Shown: positions 1 to 10,502, numbered from the stretch's first letter. The stretch is 64,000 bases of DNA from Sordaria brevicollis (GCA_033439795.1 JAUTDP010000001.1:3968001-4032000), one strand, 5' to 3'. Numbers and translations are program-made. Notes: generated from the letters alone by a model not told the origin.

Positions 1-328
1 CTCGATACAGGGCGTTCATTAGGGGCAGGTTATCCTTGTACTTGTCCACAAACTCCGTCAAGTCCGGCAGCTCCGTTTGGACAACTTCGCCAAGTTTACC
101 GTTGCCCTGAGCGAGCAGGCCTGCTTCTCCGGACGCAGTCTTGACGGGCATGCGCTGGAGGATGCATTCGAGGGGGTCGAACTCAGGAGGTAAGGTCTTG
201 ACGGGGTCCATACGGGGGAGAAAGCCGCGGATGGTGGAGACCATGAAGGCCTGGAGGGAGGTGTCATTTGGACGAGGGTCATGGAGGATGGGGAAGTCGA
301 TGGTGTTATCATCTCCTAGGGATCCCAT
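1..328 (-). CDS. Indoleamine 2,3-dioxygenase-like protein, N-terminal part (cut by window edge)
   Basis: The frame opens at ATG 328 and stays open for 109 codons to base 1, so the gene continues outside the window. The visible protein starts MGSLGDDNTIDFPILHDPRP, then reads TIRGFLPRMDPVKTLPPEFDPLE, an ILQRMPVK stretch, and LPDLTEFVDKYKD-NLPLMNALYR. The RGFLP..DP...LP..F..LE pattern followed by the 'ELP' and 'LM..LYR' segments is that of the start of fungal indoleamine 2,3-dioxygenases, haem enzymes that open the indole ring of tryptophan to N-formylkynurenine, feeding the kynurenine/NAD pathway. The haem-ligand histidine and the catalytic core lie beyond the window, so activity cannot be judged. 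Fungi carry several IDO paralogues, some of unclear substrate, and which one this is cannot be told. A TATA-like element lies about 170 bp upstream. Family assignment rests on recalled sequence pattern. Confidence 0.72.
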   Translation of the reverse strand, partial: MGSLGDDNTIDFPILHDPRPNDTSLQAFMVSTIRGFLPRMDPVKTLPPEFDPLECILQRMPVKTASGEAGLLAQGNGKLGEVVQTELPDLTEFVDKYKDNLPLMNALYR

Positions 329-498
329 GGTGTCGATGTCGGTAGACGGTGGATGATGATTGTAATGGTTCTTATATTATTCCAAATCTCAAAAAGAAGT
401 GTGTAGAATGAATTTGCCCAAAATTGCCTTTGTCTGGGTGGTGAATCTTGTTATTGATGGAGAAGTTGAGAAGTCATCAAACGCGAGTGTCTCTCCGC

Positions 499-506
499 CT
501 ATATAG
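499..506 (-). promoter_or_regulatory. TATA-like box upstream of the IDO-like gene
   Basis: On the minus strand this reads CTATATAG, about 170 bp before ATG 328, a fitting place for a core promoter with a short leader. Seen as sequence only; no start site is known. Confidence 0.4.
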
Positions 507-708
507 ACCGTGGCCGGAATGGATTCCGGCCTCTCGTACCAAGTTCGACCCAATCATTTCCTCATGGGTCGTACACCACAGCAAGCGCGTTCCGATGCTG
601 GTTTTCTCTTTGTCATGGGTTGACGGGTCGCAACAGACAATAGGTAGGTGTTGTTATAGTTCGTCCATGGTCCCGCCTTCCATCCATCTTCGACTGCAAG
701 AGAGTCGA

Positions 709-754
709 AGTGGCAGGTGGTGTATGAAGTGGCAGGTGGTGTATGAAGTGGCAG
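709..754. repeat. Short tandem repeat, 19-bp unit, about 2.4 copies
   Basis: The unit AGTGGCAGGTGGTGTATGA occurs at 709-727 and, identically, at 728-746, followed by a partial third copy at 747-754. It lies in the space between two minus-strand genes, and no coding role is apparent. Confidence 0.85.
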
Positions 755-1449
755 CCACGACGGTTAACGCGAAGATATTGAGCAGACATCATCTCATCCA
801 ATTGTTAAAGTTGTCAGGGGCATTTGGCTCCGAAGAATGGGCGTCTCTGACATGGCGTTGGCACAATACTGTTGAGTGTCCTTGTTCAGAGATGTCTATC
901 CGGCCGTTTCATAAGTTGATGCTTTTTTATCTATCAGCGAGACGAAGTTCCGTCTGTATTAACAACAGCAAGATTTGTGGCACTCAGCTCCCGGTACTCC
1001 AGCTCCGACCTGCATCTCAACGTTGCATACATCCAGCCATGCCATTACTGCACATGTCGTCAAGCGTGCGTATCGGTGTGCATGTGGTGAGCCATGAGAC
1101 CGGGATTGGGTAATGGGAATTGGCAAATCCCCACTTTACTCCGGCCTTAGCCGGCCCCAGCCGGCCCCCAAGCTTGCCGATTTGACTCCACTTGGCCGGA
1201 ATGGTTCCGGCCACTGGCTCCGATCACCGGTGCTTGACAAAATTGCTTCTTATCATTGGTTCTTTCCATCCCAGTCGTTATCTCTCGCTAAACACGCCTG
1301 ACAGAAGAGTCAATCGGGGGTATCTATATTTGAAGTTGCCCTCTGTCTTTCTGGTGTTATCTTCCAATTGTACTGTTCATTTCATTGCAGCCTTCGTAAT
1401 GTCCTCCTATGCCTCAGGTCGTACCTGTTCACTTTCTGTGACCTGTTCT

Positions 1450-2506
1450 TCAGGCCTTGTCGGTGAGGAAGACGGTACTTGAGTCTACTGGCCAAAGCAG
1501 CTCAAACAAACGGCGATGGTGCCCCCCCAGTTCACCTGATCCAGCGCGCCTGACAATATTTCCTAGCCTCCTTTCGGCAAAAATTGACCCTTCCTCTCCC
1601 TGTCGTTCACTCTTGCCGTCGCTCATATACTTGATCATCAGATGCGTGTAAGCGAAAACACTTGCGTCAAAAAGGGTTGGAGTCTCCGCTCCAAAGAACC
1701 ACCCAGTATTGCTTTCTGACAGCAGCGTCGCCAAAGCCTCCAATGCGTTCACGGCCGCTCTGTACACGGCCTGTTCATCAACCAGTAGTGTCAACGCCGT
1801 AGAAGCTGTACCGCCGGGTCCAGTCTTCAAAATCTCAGATTCTGCTGCTCGGCGCAGTTGGTGCCGGAGTGCGCCGCGTACCCAGAATGAAGAAGAGGCG
1901 GGGCTAATGTATAATCTGTCTAGGAGATCTGTGTATTCGGGGTCGCGATAAAGAGCCTGTAGCCAGGCGTTTCGGATGGGAACATCGAGGAGGGTTTGGT
2001 AGGCATCGAGCCTCAAGGCTGGAACCTCTGGCGGGGAGGAGGTACCGAATTTGAGGGCGTATTCGTGAAATTTGGAAGATGGGATCGGTGATGGGGCATC
2101 GGTAGGGGACGATCTTTTCGGGAGGATGAAGGGGAGCGCGCCAGTTGGTGAGGCATGGTTTGTCGAGGGCAGGATTTGGAACTTGACACCGGCGAGCTTG
2201 AGGAAGGTCTGTTTGATGTAACAAGGTTAGCCTATCGCAGCTTTGACCACTCATGAAAGATATGTAGTTACATACCTGCCACTTTAAACAGCTAGGGTTG
2301 AAGCTTGGTGCTCCCAGTAGCGCAGCCTCCTCGGTGGAAAAGACATAGAGTGTAGGCAGGTCACCAAAAGTGGCCGACTGTGCCCGGGCGGGGAGGGCAT
2401 TGCCGTCGTATGCGAGAAGGGGAAAAGTATCAAAGAGCTTCTGGAGTGGACGAGGGATATGTATCCATTTCCGAGGTGGTGAAGCGACAGGGGCGGCGGT
2501 CGCCAT
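1450..2506 (-). CDS. SAM35: SAM/TOB complex subunit Sam35/Tob38-like (metaxin family)
   Basis: Two exons give 329 residues: 2506-2276, a 67-bp intron (2275-2209; GTATGT donor, AAACAG acceptor), and 2208-1450. ATG 2506 is the first ATG in the frame, and the upstream in-frame extension lacks one. The protein begins MATAAPVASPPRKWIHIPRP, carries a Tom37/metaxin N-terminal segment (LPTLYVF.., SFNPSCLKWQ, TFLKLAGVKFQILPS, NHASPTGALPF at about residues 48-105) and a GST-C/metaxin-like C-terminal half with ETPTLFDASVFAYTHL. This layout, with a proline-rich start before the thioredoxin-like part, fits fungal Sam35 (Tob38 in Neurospora), the receptor-side subunit that binds the beta-signal and hands beta-barrel precursors to Sam50 in the mitochondrial outer membrane. 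Length matches the family. Sam37/Tob37 is the main alternative, but its N-terminus usually starts directly with the fold. Splice-site choice is supported by unbroken family-like sequence across the junction. Confidence 0.8.
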
Positions 2507-4765
2507 GGTTGTTCTCGAGCCGACCTTCAAGTTGTACGATGTGGTAGAATGCGATGCGGCAACTGAAGCGATGACGCTGCTTCTGGCTTTCGACAGTGCT
2601 GGCGAGCGGGGTACGAAATGTCGCGTAGAGGACCTCAAGCGGATAGAGGGGTGGATTGTTCGATTGGTAGTACTGAATACCTACAGAAGTAACTGGAGTT
2701 GAAGTGAACAGTTACAAAGTCAATGTTTCTAGATCTCGATGTCACAGCTCCGTAAAGCTATCGCGATACGGTACACTTTTCGGTTCCTTCCCTTCCGTCT
2801 CTCCATAACGCGGCTCGGCTATAGTGGAGGCCCGGGCGCGCGGGCAGCAAGTGGGGCCGTGATGCACTTTATGGTGGGCCATTGCGCCGGCGTCGCCTCG
2901 GCGTGCAAATCCACCGACAGCATTTCACCGAACCGATGCCGCACAAGTGGAAATGTCGGGAAGTCACGCCGGTGAGCTAACCGACACTTGTCTGCAGTAA
3001 AAAGCCGAAATGGCCCAAGCTCTTCTGTTTCTTCCCGTCCACACACCACTGTCGCGTACCTGCATCGACCGGGACTTGTGCTTCTCGTTCCCGTTGCACC
3101 CCCTCCCTCCTCTTCAACCGCCCTGCCGCCATTCCCAAATCCACCCATCGCACCAAAGATCAACGGCCCAGAAATGGAGCTCGAAGATGGAAGAATCAAG
3201 ACAAATGAGAGGCGATTACCTCCATAACAACATTCAGGCTTTTGGTTCGACTTTACTTCCGGTCTAGTTCGCCACTCTCTCGCTGTCATGTCCCTTCTTC
3301 CCGCTGATTAGCTCCCTCGAAGCGACGGCTCATAAAATCAAATCTTCCGCAGGTTGTCCCGCGCCAAACGTGGCAGGTCGCCGACAAGGCCTAGGGATAC
3401 CGGGATTTCCTGCCGCCTTATCAAAAAGTCTCATCGAAGAGGATCAGAGGACCCATTTTTCGGATTTTGCAGCTTCAATTTTCGGACAATCTTCAGCGCA
3501 TATGCAGCTTGTCCGAGAGGGAATGGCAGCTTTATGGTTCCACTGTCGTTCGACCCTTTTGGAGTTGTTTCGGTGACACTACACAGGTGCTACCATAGCT
3601 CCTTCGACGTGCTCACCAATTTCCCAAAACTACCAAAAGCCGAAGCCTTCCTGGATATCGATCAATGGCTGGGAGATTTGATCCATGAACCCAAAGGAAG
3701 TGATTAAACCCCGTGTTTGGGATCCTGGAGCCGCGAATGTACTGCATGCTGACATGTTGTCGCGGACGGGCGGACAGTGAGGCCGAGATTTGGGAAAAGC
3801 CAACATGCAGCCCTGCAGCACCATGAGATTCAGGGTGCCCCCACACACTCCCACCCTTGCTCCGCTCCGGGCCGGGGGGTACCACTGACTGGGGCCGTGC
3901 CCGGAAGATAGCGACGAGATGCTGGCGAAAGAATTGAAGGTTCAGGTGCGCCAACGAGCCAACTCCCGAGCAGTGCCGGCTCAGCATATCACGGGGCGTA
4001 CCGAACGGTATAGTACCCTATGCTACATGTGAAAGCTAACATCGAAAGAGGACGAAAGAGCTCTGCTAAAAGTGCCAGTCCACGCCTCAGCTCAGCACGG
4101 TGTCTGGCTTCTAGGATTCAGTTCCACTACTCTCATGGCAACTGACTCTTGACTGGATAATATCAATGAAACATGGGGAAATACCCAAACGAATGGTGCG
4201 CGAATCGTGCATCATCAACGAACCATCTCGGGGTTTTGTCGATCTATTGAGATCTATTACACCTGAAGATATTTCTGGACGACCCGATGCTCACCCTGCG
4301 CATCGCCATTCGCTGTTATTGCGTGCTTCACTTCACTTCATTTCCTATGCCAGGGGTCGGCCACGAGTTGTGAGTGTCTCTCCAGATTACCGACCACTAT
4401 TAATAAATAAGAAGATCAAATAAGGAACGATGATTACCAGCATCCAAACTGAATCCTTCACTTGAAGATTTGGTCCACTCGTCCGTGACAAGAATATCTC
4501 GAGACTCCAGGGCAAGATGCGAATCTATACTCGGGTCAGAACCACTGACAAGGTAAAAGAGCCAAACCGTTCATGAACCTTTTCTTTATGCATGTTGAAA
4601 GGAACTCCTTAGAAGGTACCCGACCATCGAGTAAGGCAGTTGAGAATTATCCAGAGTGTGGGGGTACGGGAGCACCCCCGGGCCCTAAACGGACAGGTGG
4701 ACATCATGATATGGGGCATCTGGAGGTGGTGGATCACAACGTCCCCCCGCCCTTGGGAGGGCGGT
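2507..4765. other. Intergenic, no supported gene
   Basis: Contains the Sam35-like promoter side (2507 onward) and about 2 kb with only short overlapping frames on both strands (for example 2819-3289 minus, 3354-3707 plus), none with recognisable protein pattern. Near 4660-4760 there are two small GC hairpins: a GGGGGT/ACCCCC stem and a CCGCCC/GGGCGG stem, the latter next to the inverted-repeat element. Confidence 0.55.
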
Positions 4766-4820
4766 ATCCAGGTCCGCGCAACGCCCTCCAAAGTCCATTT
4801 TAGGCAATTTGCTGTGCCAC
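4766..4820 (+). repeat. Left inverted-repeat arm
   Basis: This arm pairs with 5027-5081. The five differences are two adjacent bases around arm position 18, one C/T at position 40, and two near position 46-48. Confidence 0.85.
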
Positions 4821-5026
4821 AACAACAATGTCCCTCAACACTTCTATTCCTGAACCTACCACACTCAATTTAAAAGATAGAATTCCCATTTAAATTCCCA
4901 ACCTTTATTTCCATTTATTTTATTCCGATACTTAGCGGAGTAGAGCAAAAAGCCGGGTATTGGGGGCGCTGAGTTTCGTAGAAGGGATTTCCAAAAGGTC
5001 ACTTTTTGTCCGTGCGGTGGCTAAAG

Positions 5027-5081
5027 GTGGCACGGAAAATTACCTAAAATGGACTTTGGAGGAGGTTGCGCGGACCTGGAT
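5027..5081 (-). repeat. Right inverted-repeat arm
   Basis: Reverse complement of the left arm with 50 of 55 positions identical. The two arms could form a hairpin in single-stranded DNA or RNA. Confidence 0.85.
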
Positions 5082-6357
5082 GCACACTCCCCGCCCTTGT
5101 TCTGCAATCCCCAGACCCGACAGGCACTTGTGGCCAGGCTGCAGAGTACTTGTGCGGTACAGACTTCGGCTTTTGCGGGATGCATTGGATGACGCGGAAA
5201 TGAGTGCAAATGACAACTCAAATGCGACATGCCGGCTGTTCTGCGGAGGTACCTCGCCCGTACCTCTTACAGGACAATCTTCTGGCTTGGCACGGTTAAT
5301 TGGAAAAAAAGGGCCCCAGTGTTGATCCCTCCTCGCTCTGCTCACCTATGACGCCCTCAGCGTCCGAAACAATGAATGTCACCACGGTCACCACGGTCAT
5401 TCGCTACTCCGAGCCGGGTACCTACGCATTGCTTGCATCCCACGGTGTCTGAAGGTGTCAGTCAGTCTCGTGGAAGAAGGAAGGTGAAGATTATCTTGAT
5501 GATTACTCAAGCAACTGAGATTAGATTGCTGGATGAGGGTGAAGTGAATGTGATTTCACGTCCACATGATTACTACGAAGGATGAGTTGTGAATGTGATA
5601 TATTTCACCAGCATCCGCCCCCAATTGTCCCAAGTCTTTTCATCCATCCATCCACCATCAATCCTACCCACCCTTTTACTTGATATCTCATCGATCGATC
5701 TTGTCACTATCGGACAACGCCGGCACTGCAATTCACCACATCAACGAACATCAAACAACAAGACAAAGACGCACCCGAGGTCACTTTGCATCTTGCAGCC
5801 TGCACTATCCCCGTCTGTCCTGTACACCACTACAAAAGGGAGACAGATATCACATATTGGTTGCCGTATTAGCCTGTTTACCGTCTTCTTCTCTCCCTCG
5901 TGCGCTCTGTCCTCCTATCTTCGATAATCATTGCCCAGTTTCACACAGTATCTCGATCAGATACTTCTGTTTGCTTGCCCGCTTGCTCGCTTGCTTCCAA
6001 GTCGGATCGAAAACAAAAGGATTCAACTTGCCAGTCGATAATCTGAAGTCATAGCGGGGAAGCAACCTTCCATTCCTGGAAAATTGGAGAAAGAGAACGA
6101 GCAAAAACCGGAGCAAAGGATTTCGATAGAGGAAGAAATTCAAGAACCAAGAAACGGTCGTATACATCATCCTTGGCGTTGGTTCAGTTGGTGAAGAAAA
6201 GCACCCGCCCCCGGCCTTATTTTCACAGTCTCGGTCGATCCACCCAAGAGGATCCCGTCAAAATCCCACACCCTACCCTGGACGGAATTCGGAGAGCGAG
6301 AAATTCTCTTATCAGCGAGCTTCCTCCGCGAAAGGACGAACACCACACCATTCTTTT
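5082..6357. other. Upstream region of the 74-residue small-protein gene
   Basis: From about 5590 on the plus strand is rich in C/T tracts and CATC/CACC, typical of fungal promoters. It includes a CTTGC-type repeat near 5972-5995. No gene is supported. Confidence 0.5.
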
Positions 6358-6364
6358 TATATAT
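6358..6364 (+). promoter_or_regulatory. TATA box of the 74-residue small-protein gene
   Basis: TATATAT about 234 bp before ATG 6598. From here to the start codon there is not a single ATG, which supports this as the core promoter followed by a C/A-rich leader. Confidence 0.5.
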
Positions 6365-6597
6365 CTATCTCTCCAGCCTTGCTCCTCCATCTGAAAATCC
6401 TTCTTCCATTTTTCACTCGATCCTCCACCCAAAATTTTCGACCACATATACCTCACTCGGCTGTCATCCAACCAAGCACCTACCAACCAACCCAATACAA
6501 CACTCACAAGTTGCCTCTCTACCACTCGGCAACCCTCACTTCCAACAAAACAAAACACATCAGTCGCTCTCAAGAAGCACTCATCACCAAAATCACA

Positions 6598-6822
6598 ATG
6601 GACGCCTCCAACTCCACTCCCACAACTCAACAGACCTCCTCCATGGCTTCCATCCAACGGTCGCCCGCCGCCGCCAAGATCGCGCCGCCTCAACCTGCTC
6701 CCGCCAAGACCGGAGGAAACTCAACGGACGCCTTCCTCAAGGACTTCACTCTTGTCGCCGAAGCCGCGAAACGCGCCCAAATGGCCGTCATGATGCGCGA
6801 CTTTGAGGAGATCGGTCTTTGA
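6598..6822 (+). CDS. Small protein of unknown function, 74 residues
   Basis: The open frame starts at an ATG in a good context (AATCACAATGG) and ends after FEEIGL. The frame is open further upstream (from 6379), but that part has leader-like composition and no ATG lies between the TATA box and 6598, so 6598 is the start. Residues 1-42 are Ser/Thr/Pro/Ala-rich and probably disordered; residues 43-74 (DAFLKDFTLVAEAAKRAQMA, VMMRDFEEIGL) look like one amphipathic helix ending at the C-terminus. There is no signal peptide or membrane segment. I do not recognise the family. Codon use in the body favours C at third positions (GCC, AAG, ATC), as in expressed genes here. It is convergent with the SDR gene. 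Coding status is inferred from start context, leader structure and codon bias. Confidence 0.6.
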   Translation: MDASNSTPTTQQTSSMASIQRSPAAAKIAPPQPAPAKTGGNSTDAFLKDFTLVAEAAKRAQMAVMMRDFEEIGL

Positions 6823-7958
6823 TAGACGATCAAGAAAAAGTCAGATCACATGTTGCGATTGAAGGAGAGCATCATCTGCGAGGATCAATCATGTGGGAGG
6901 CAGCGAGAGAACGCTGTTCGGGTTTACTCCACTTTGGGCAACAACAGCAACACCTCTCAGTCTGGGCTGATTTTTGGAGATGGCGACTTAGCCACCACTG
7001 CCAGCACAATTTCTCTCAATGTTTTTTCAAGACAATGAGGAGGGATCGACAAAGCCGGACAGCATGATACAGCATGATCGAGAGGAAAAGCAGCGATTGT
7101 CATTTGGCACATTGAGTGAAGATTTTTTTTTCTTCGCACCCGAGGTTTCACCACAAAGCGATGCGACACGGCCACGCGGAGAACTCTGAGTATCCGGAAG
7201 AGACTTCTGTCTACGACACTTGATTTACTCAGGCAACACACTTGGCGCATCTGGTCTGGCACAAAACTCAACGGACGTTGTTTTGTCTCTCGGGGATCAG
7301 CTCTTTTCGGCCAGAAAAGGTGAACCTCGGGCGCAAGGAACCGAGCAGCCCACTTGAACTCGCCACCACTCCTTTCTCTCCACCACGCAACACCCAGCAG
7401 AAAAAGAAGGAAGCCTTCGCGGGCGCTTCTTCATACCCATTTCCTTTTTTCTCAATACCACCATCGTTTGGGCGTTAAAGGGCGTTTCACACCACTTTTG
7501 CTTTTACTCATCTGGGACATCACACAAGGGGCATCAAGGAGTACAAAGGGTACAGGGCACAAGGAATCACGGGGAGGAAGCATCACAAATACCTTATATA
7601 TATATACAAGATAAGAAGACGCGGACGGCGCGGATAAAGAATGGGGTGGCTATCTCGCACGGGGTCAGAAAAGGAGTTTTCATATACCATACCATTAGCA
7701 TTAGTCGGCTGGAGATATCCCATTTGCAATTTTTTCCCCATTCATCTCCTTCTCTTGCTCTCTCTGCTCGTTTTGTGAAATCGATTCCAAGGTTATAAGA
7801 GATCGATGAGCGGTAATCTGTCAATTCGTTTACAGTTAGATGATAATATCGGCGAAAATCACAGGATCAAGAAATCTCATTGATCGCGGACCAAAAATGT
7901 GCTCTGAATTCATCACTATTATTCACGACACGCCTCCTGATACCCAAAACTCGAAACT
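6823..7958. other. Intergenic between convergent genes
   Basis: Probably contains the 3' UTR of the 74-residue protein gene and, on the minus strand, that of the SDR gene. A TA-dinucleotide run lies at about 7592-7606. No gene is supported. Confidence 0.5.
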
Positions 7959-8883
7959 TTAAATCTTCGACATAAGCGCCACACCCCCATCAAGCGTCAG
8001 CGTCGCCCCATTCACAAACGCCCCCGCCCTACTCGCCAGGAAAAGACAAGCACCCGCCGCATCCTCCGGCGTTCCAATCCTCCCCAACGGATTCGCCGCC
8101 TTAATCACATCCCCAAGATCTCTCAACGTAGCCGCCATCATCTTACTAGGGAACGGCCCGCACGCGAGCGTGTTACTCGTAATCCCCCTCGGCCCCAGCT
8201 CAACAGCCATGTGTCTGCTCAAATGATGCAGACCCGCCTTGCTCGCACTATATGCGTAGGTAGGCAAAAGCGGGACGCGAATCCCGTCGATGGAACCAAT
8301 GTTGATAACCCTTGCCGGATCAACCACCACATCCTGCCCATTCTTTTGCGCCGCCTTTTCCATCAGGGGAGTCAGGGCTTGCGTCAAAGTAAAGACGCGG
8401 TGCAGGTTAAGAGTCAAAAGCTTCTGCCATGCCGACTCCGGGTACTCCTCGTAGGGGGCACCCCAGGTGGCACCCGAGTTGTTGATGAGCACGTGCAGCT
8501 TGGATTCGCGCTTGGTGAGTTCTTGAGCGAGACGGGCGCAGTCGTCGGCTTTGGAGAGGTCGGCGGGGAGAGCGACGGCGGAGCCGCCAGAGGATTTTTG
8601 GGCGGCGAGGGCGTTGAGCTCGGAGGCGGCGGTTTCGCACGCCTTGGCGTCGCGCGAGGAGATGTACACTTTGGCGCCGTTGAGGACGAAGCCCTCGGAG
8701 ATCATGCGGCCGATGCCTTTGGCGCCGCCGGTGATGAGGACTACTTTGCCCTGTTGTTTTTTTTCTGGTCAATGGAGATTCATTGGGGAGGGCGGGTTGC
8801 ACATTGTCGTCCCTGCAATAAGGAATTGCTTTGCGATGCATGGCACGACGTACCTTGATGCCGAAGAGGGTGTTCACATCCAT
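7959..8883 (-). CDS. Short-chain dehydrogenase/reductase (SDR), 273 residues
   Basis: Two exons: 8883-8854 (MDVNTLFGIK), a 103-bp intron 8853-8751 (GTACGT donor, AACAG acceptor), and 8750-7959. Joining restores the classical SDR start GKVVLITGGAKGIGR, with the TGGAKGIG nucleotide-binding motif at residues 17-24. NNSG (100-103, usually NNAG), the catalytic Ser163 in NIGS, and Tyr177-x3-Lys181 (YSASK) are all present. Near the C-terminus are GPFPSKM and the usual GRIGTPEDAAGACLFLASRAGAFVNG block. The enzyme should reduce or oxidise a carbonyl/alcohol with NAD(P)(H) in the cytosol. Overall it resembles the 3-oxoacyl-ACP reductase/RhlG-like group, but the substrate cannot be read from sequence. 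It is divergent from the methyltransferase gene at 9505 with 621 bp between the start codons. Confidence 0.92.
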
Positions 8884-9504
8884 GGTCGCTGCTGCTGTGG
8901 AGATTTGGTGATTTCGATAAGTATGTAACTGTTCAGAGGAGTACTCTTCAACCGGGATGATCCGAGGATAATAACTGATTTAAGCCCATCATCGCGTCCC
9001 AGCCAAACGATATCCGGACCGAACGGTACTGTTCACTAAGACGGGAAACCGTCGACCGACGAGAGACGAAGCCGAGGCTCGTTGGCGTTGGAGTTGCTGG
9101 CCAATCAATGTTGCTGTCTTATCGATAAGCTGTCACCGATAAGCTTTCGCGGGGAAGATCCTAGCGAGAGGCCGGCCAGGGTATGAGGTGAACGGTGAGG
9201 ATCAAGGTGAGTACCGTTGACCGAGCACCATCTTTCATGCAAGCCTACATCATCATGACAGCTTGGGATAAAAAAACAAACTGATGATGTATATGTTCTC
9301 TGTGATATTGATGTAGATGCTTTGATTGATTCGACAATTGATTACGGCATGACAGGCACGGTCAGCTCAGCCCTTTTCTTTCACCGGTGAACACTCTGCA
9401 CATCTCTATCACCACTCAACGTAAACACAAGAACTTAAATAGTAGGCATTGCAAAAACTCCGTATGCTGATATAGAACTGAAGATGTTCTCCAATTAGCA
9501 CACC
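8884..9504. other. Shared divergent promoter of SDR and methyltransferase genes
   Basis: 621 bp between the two start codons, with the CCAAT/GATA cluster listed separately. No coding content is seen. Confidence 0.6.
9101..9143. promoter_or_regulatory. CCAAT box and clustered GATA motifs in a divergent promoter
   Basis: CCAAT lies at 9101-9105. The palindrome CTTATCGATAAG at 9118-9129 holds two GATA motifs back to back, and a further CGATAAG lies at 9137-9143. GATA factors (NIT2/AreA-, WC- and siderophore-regulator-type) bind such sites in fungi. Placement between the SDR and methyltransferase starts suggests a shared control region; binding itself is inference. Confidence 0.4.
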
Positions 9505-10502
9505 ATGGCAACCAACCCCGAAGCGACCTCATACTCCTCAAAAAGCATCAACGACCACGCCCTCCAAGGCCAATTCCAGCGCCTCCGCTCGCTCTTCAAA
9601 GACTCAGACTACTCTACCCACCCCGAGCACTGGGACACACTATGGAAAGAATCCTTCACTCCATGGGACCGCGGCGGGCCCAGCCAGGCCCTCGACGAAG
9701 TCCTCTCCTCACACCGCGAGCTCTTCCCCAAAGCCCCCAGTAGTCTCGACGACTTTGACAAGCCAAGACCTAAAGCCTTGGTCGCCGGTTGTGGCAGAGG
9801 CCATGACGCGCTACTTCTGGCTGCGCATGGGTATGATGTCTTTGGACTTGACTCATCGCCGACGAGCTTGGAGGAGGCCAAGAATAATGAGAAGAAAGTA
9901 GAGGGAGAAGAGAATAAGGAGTTGTATGCGCCGAGGAGGGAGCTGGGCGTCACGACCAAGGGAAGGGTGATGTGGGTGGTGGGAGATTTTTTCGAGAATG
10001 ATTGGGTGAACGACTCGGGATATGGAAAGGTGAAGAATGGGTTTGATCTTATTTTCGACTATGAGGTAGGTTTCGTTTGTTTGACTAGTTTTGAGATCGT
10101 TTGATCGAGAAACACTACTAACTCGGACCCTTATCAATCCAGTTCTTTTGCGCCCTTCCACCTGAAGCACGTCCGCAATATGCCAAGAGAATGTCTGATC
10201 TCCTCAACCCCGACGGCGGAAGACTTGTCTGCCTCGAGTGGCCACTTGACAAGGACCCGTCAACCGGCGGCCCGCCTTGGGGTGTTTCGGGCGATCTATA
10301 TCTTGCCCATCTTGGGCATCCGGGGCAGGAATTGCCCTATGATGACAAGGGACGGGTGGTCATGGGCGGAAGCGCGGATACAACCTCAACTCCGGGTGCT
10401 CTCAAGCGGCTGGCACGTATACAGCCCGCATGCTCACACAAGGCTGGGTGCGACGACCAAGGAAACGTGATTGACCGTGTCTCGGTCTGGGGCCACCAGT
10501 GA
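9505..10502 (+). CDS. Halide/thiol methyltransferase-like (TPMT family) SAM-dependent enzyme
   Basis: Two exons: 9505-10065, a 77-bp intron 10066-10142 (GTAGGT donor, a CTAAC branch site near 10118, CCAG acceptor), and 10143-10502, giving 306 residues. The order of motifs follows plant harmless-to-ozone-layer/thiol methyltransferases: HWDTLWKESFTPWDRGGPSQ (about 42-61), the SAM site ALVAGCGRGHDALLL with GYDVFGLDSS (91-118), then DLIFDYE joined across the intron to FFCALPPEARPQYAKRMSDL, LNPDGGRLVC and TGGPPWGVS. Known members transfer a methyl group from S-adenosylmethionine to halide, bisulfide or small thiols, often for detoxification; the substrate here is unknown. The C-terminal tail (LAHLGHPGQELPYDDKGRVV to VSVWGHQ) is longer than in plants, which I take to be a fungal form. 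It converges on the OTU gene, with 111 bp between the stops. Confidence 0.88.

Larger units (their letters stand above)
329..1449. other. Intergenic: IDO-like promoter side and Sam35-like 3' side
   Basis: The region contains the TATA-like box and 19-bp tandem repeat listed separately, and a GC-rich stretch near 1140-1215 with several CCGGC repeats. An open frame at 448-1113 has no recognisable protein pattern, so I call no gene here. Confidence 0.6.
4766..5081. mobile_element. MITE-like element with 55-bp terminal inverted repeats
   Basis: Bases 4766-4820 and the reverse complement of 5027-5081 align without gaps over 55 bp with 50 identities. The arms start ATCCAGGTCCGCGCAAC and flank a 206-bp AT-richer centre with no meaningful open frame. 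Total length is 316 bp. The left arm is preceded by TA at 4765-4766, and the right arm is followed by TG at 5081-5082 where a TA duplication would be expected, so a Tc1/mariner-type TA target is possible but imperfect. Size, long inverted arms and lack of coding capacity fit a non-autonomous DNA transposon. I cannot say from one copy whether it is repeated in the genome. Confidence 0.6.

Noticed and set aside
448..1113. 221-codon plus-strand frame between the IDO-like and Sam35-like genes
   Set aside because: No recognisable motif, includes the 19-bp tandem repeat, and sits where promoter DNA of the IDO-like gene is expected.
2507..2638. In-frame upstream extension of the Sam35-like protein that resembles a Ser/Arg-rich presequence
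   Set aside because: The extension has no ATG (only TTG), and Sam35 is an outer-membrane peripheral protein that does not use a cleavable presequence.
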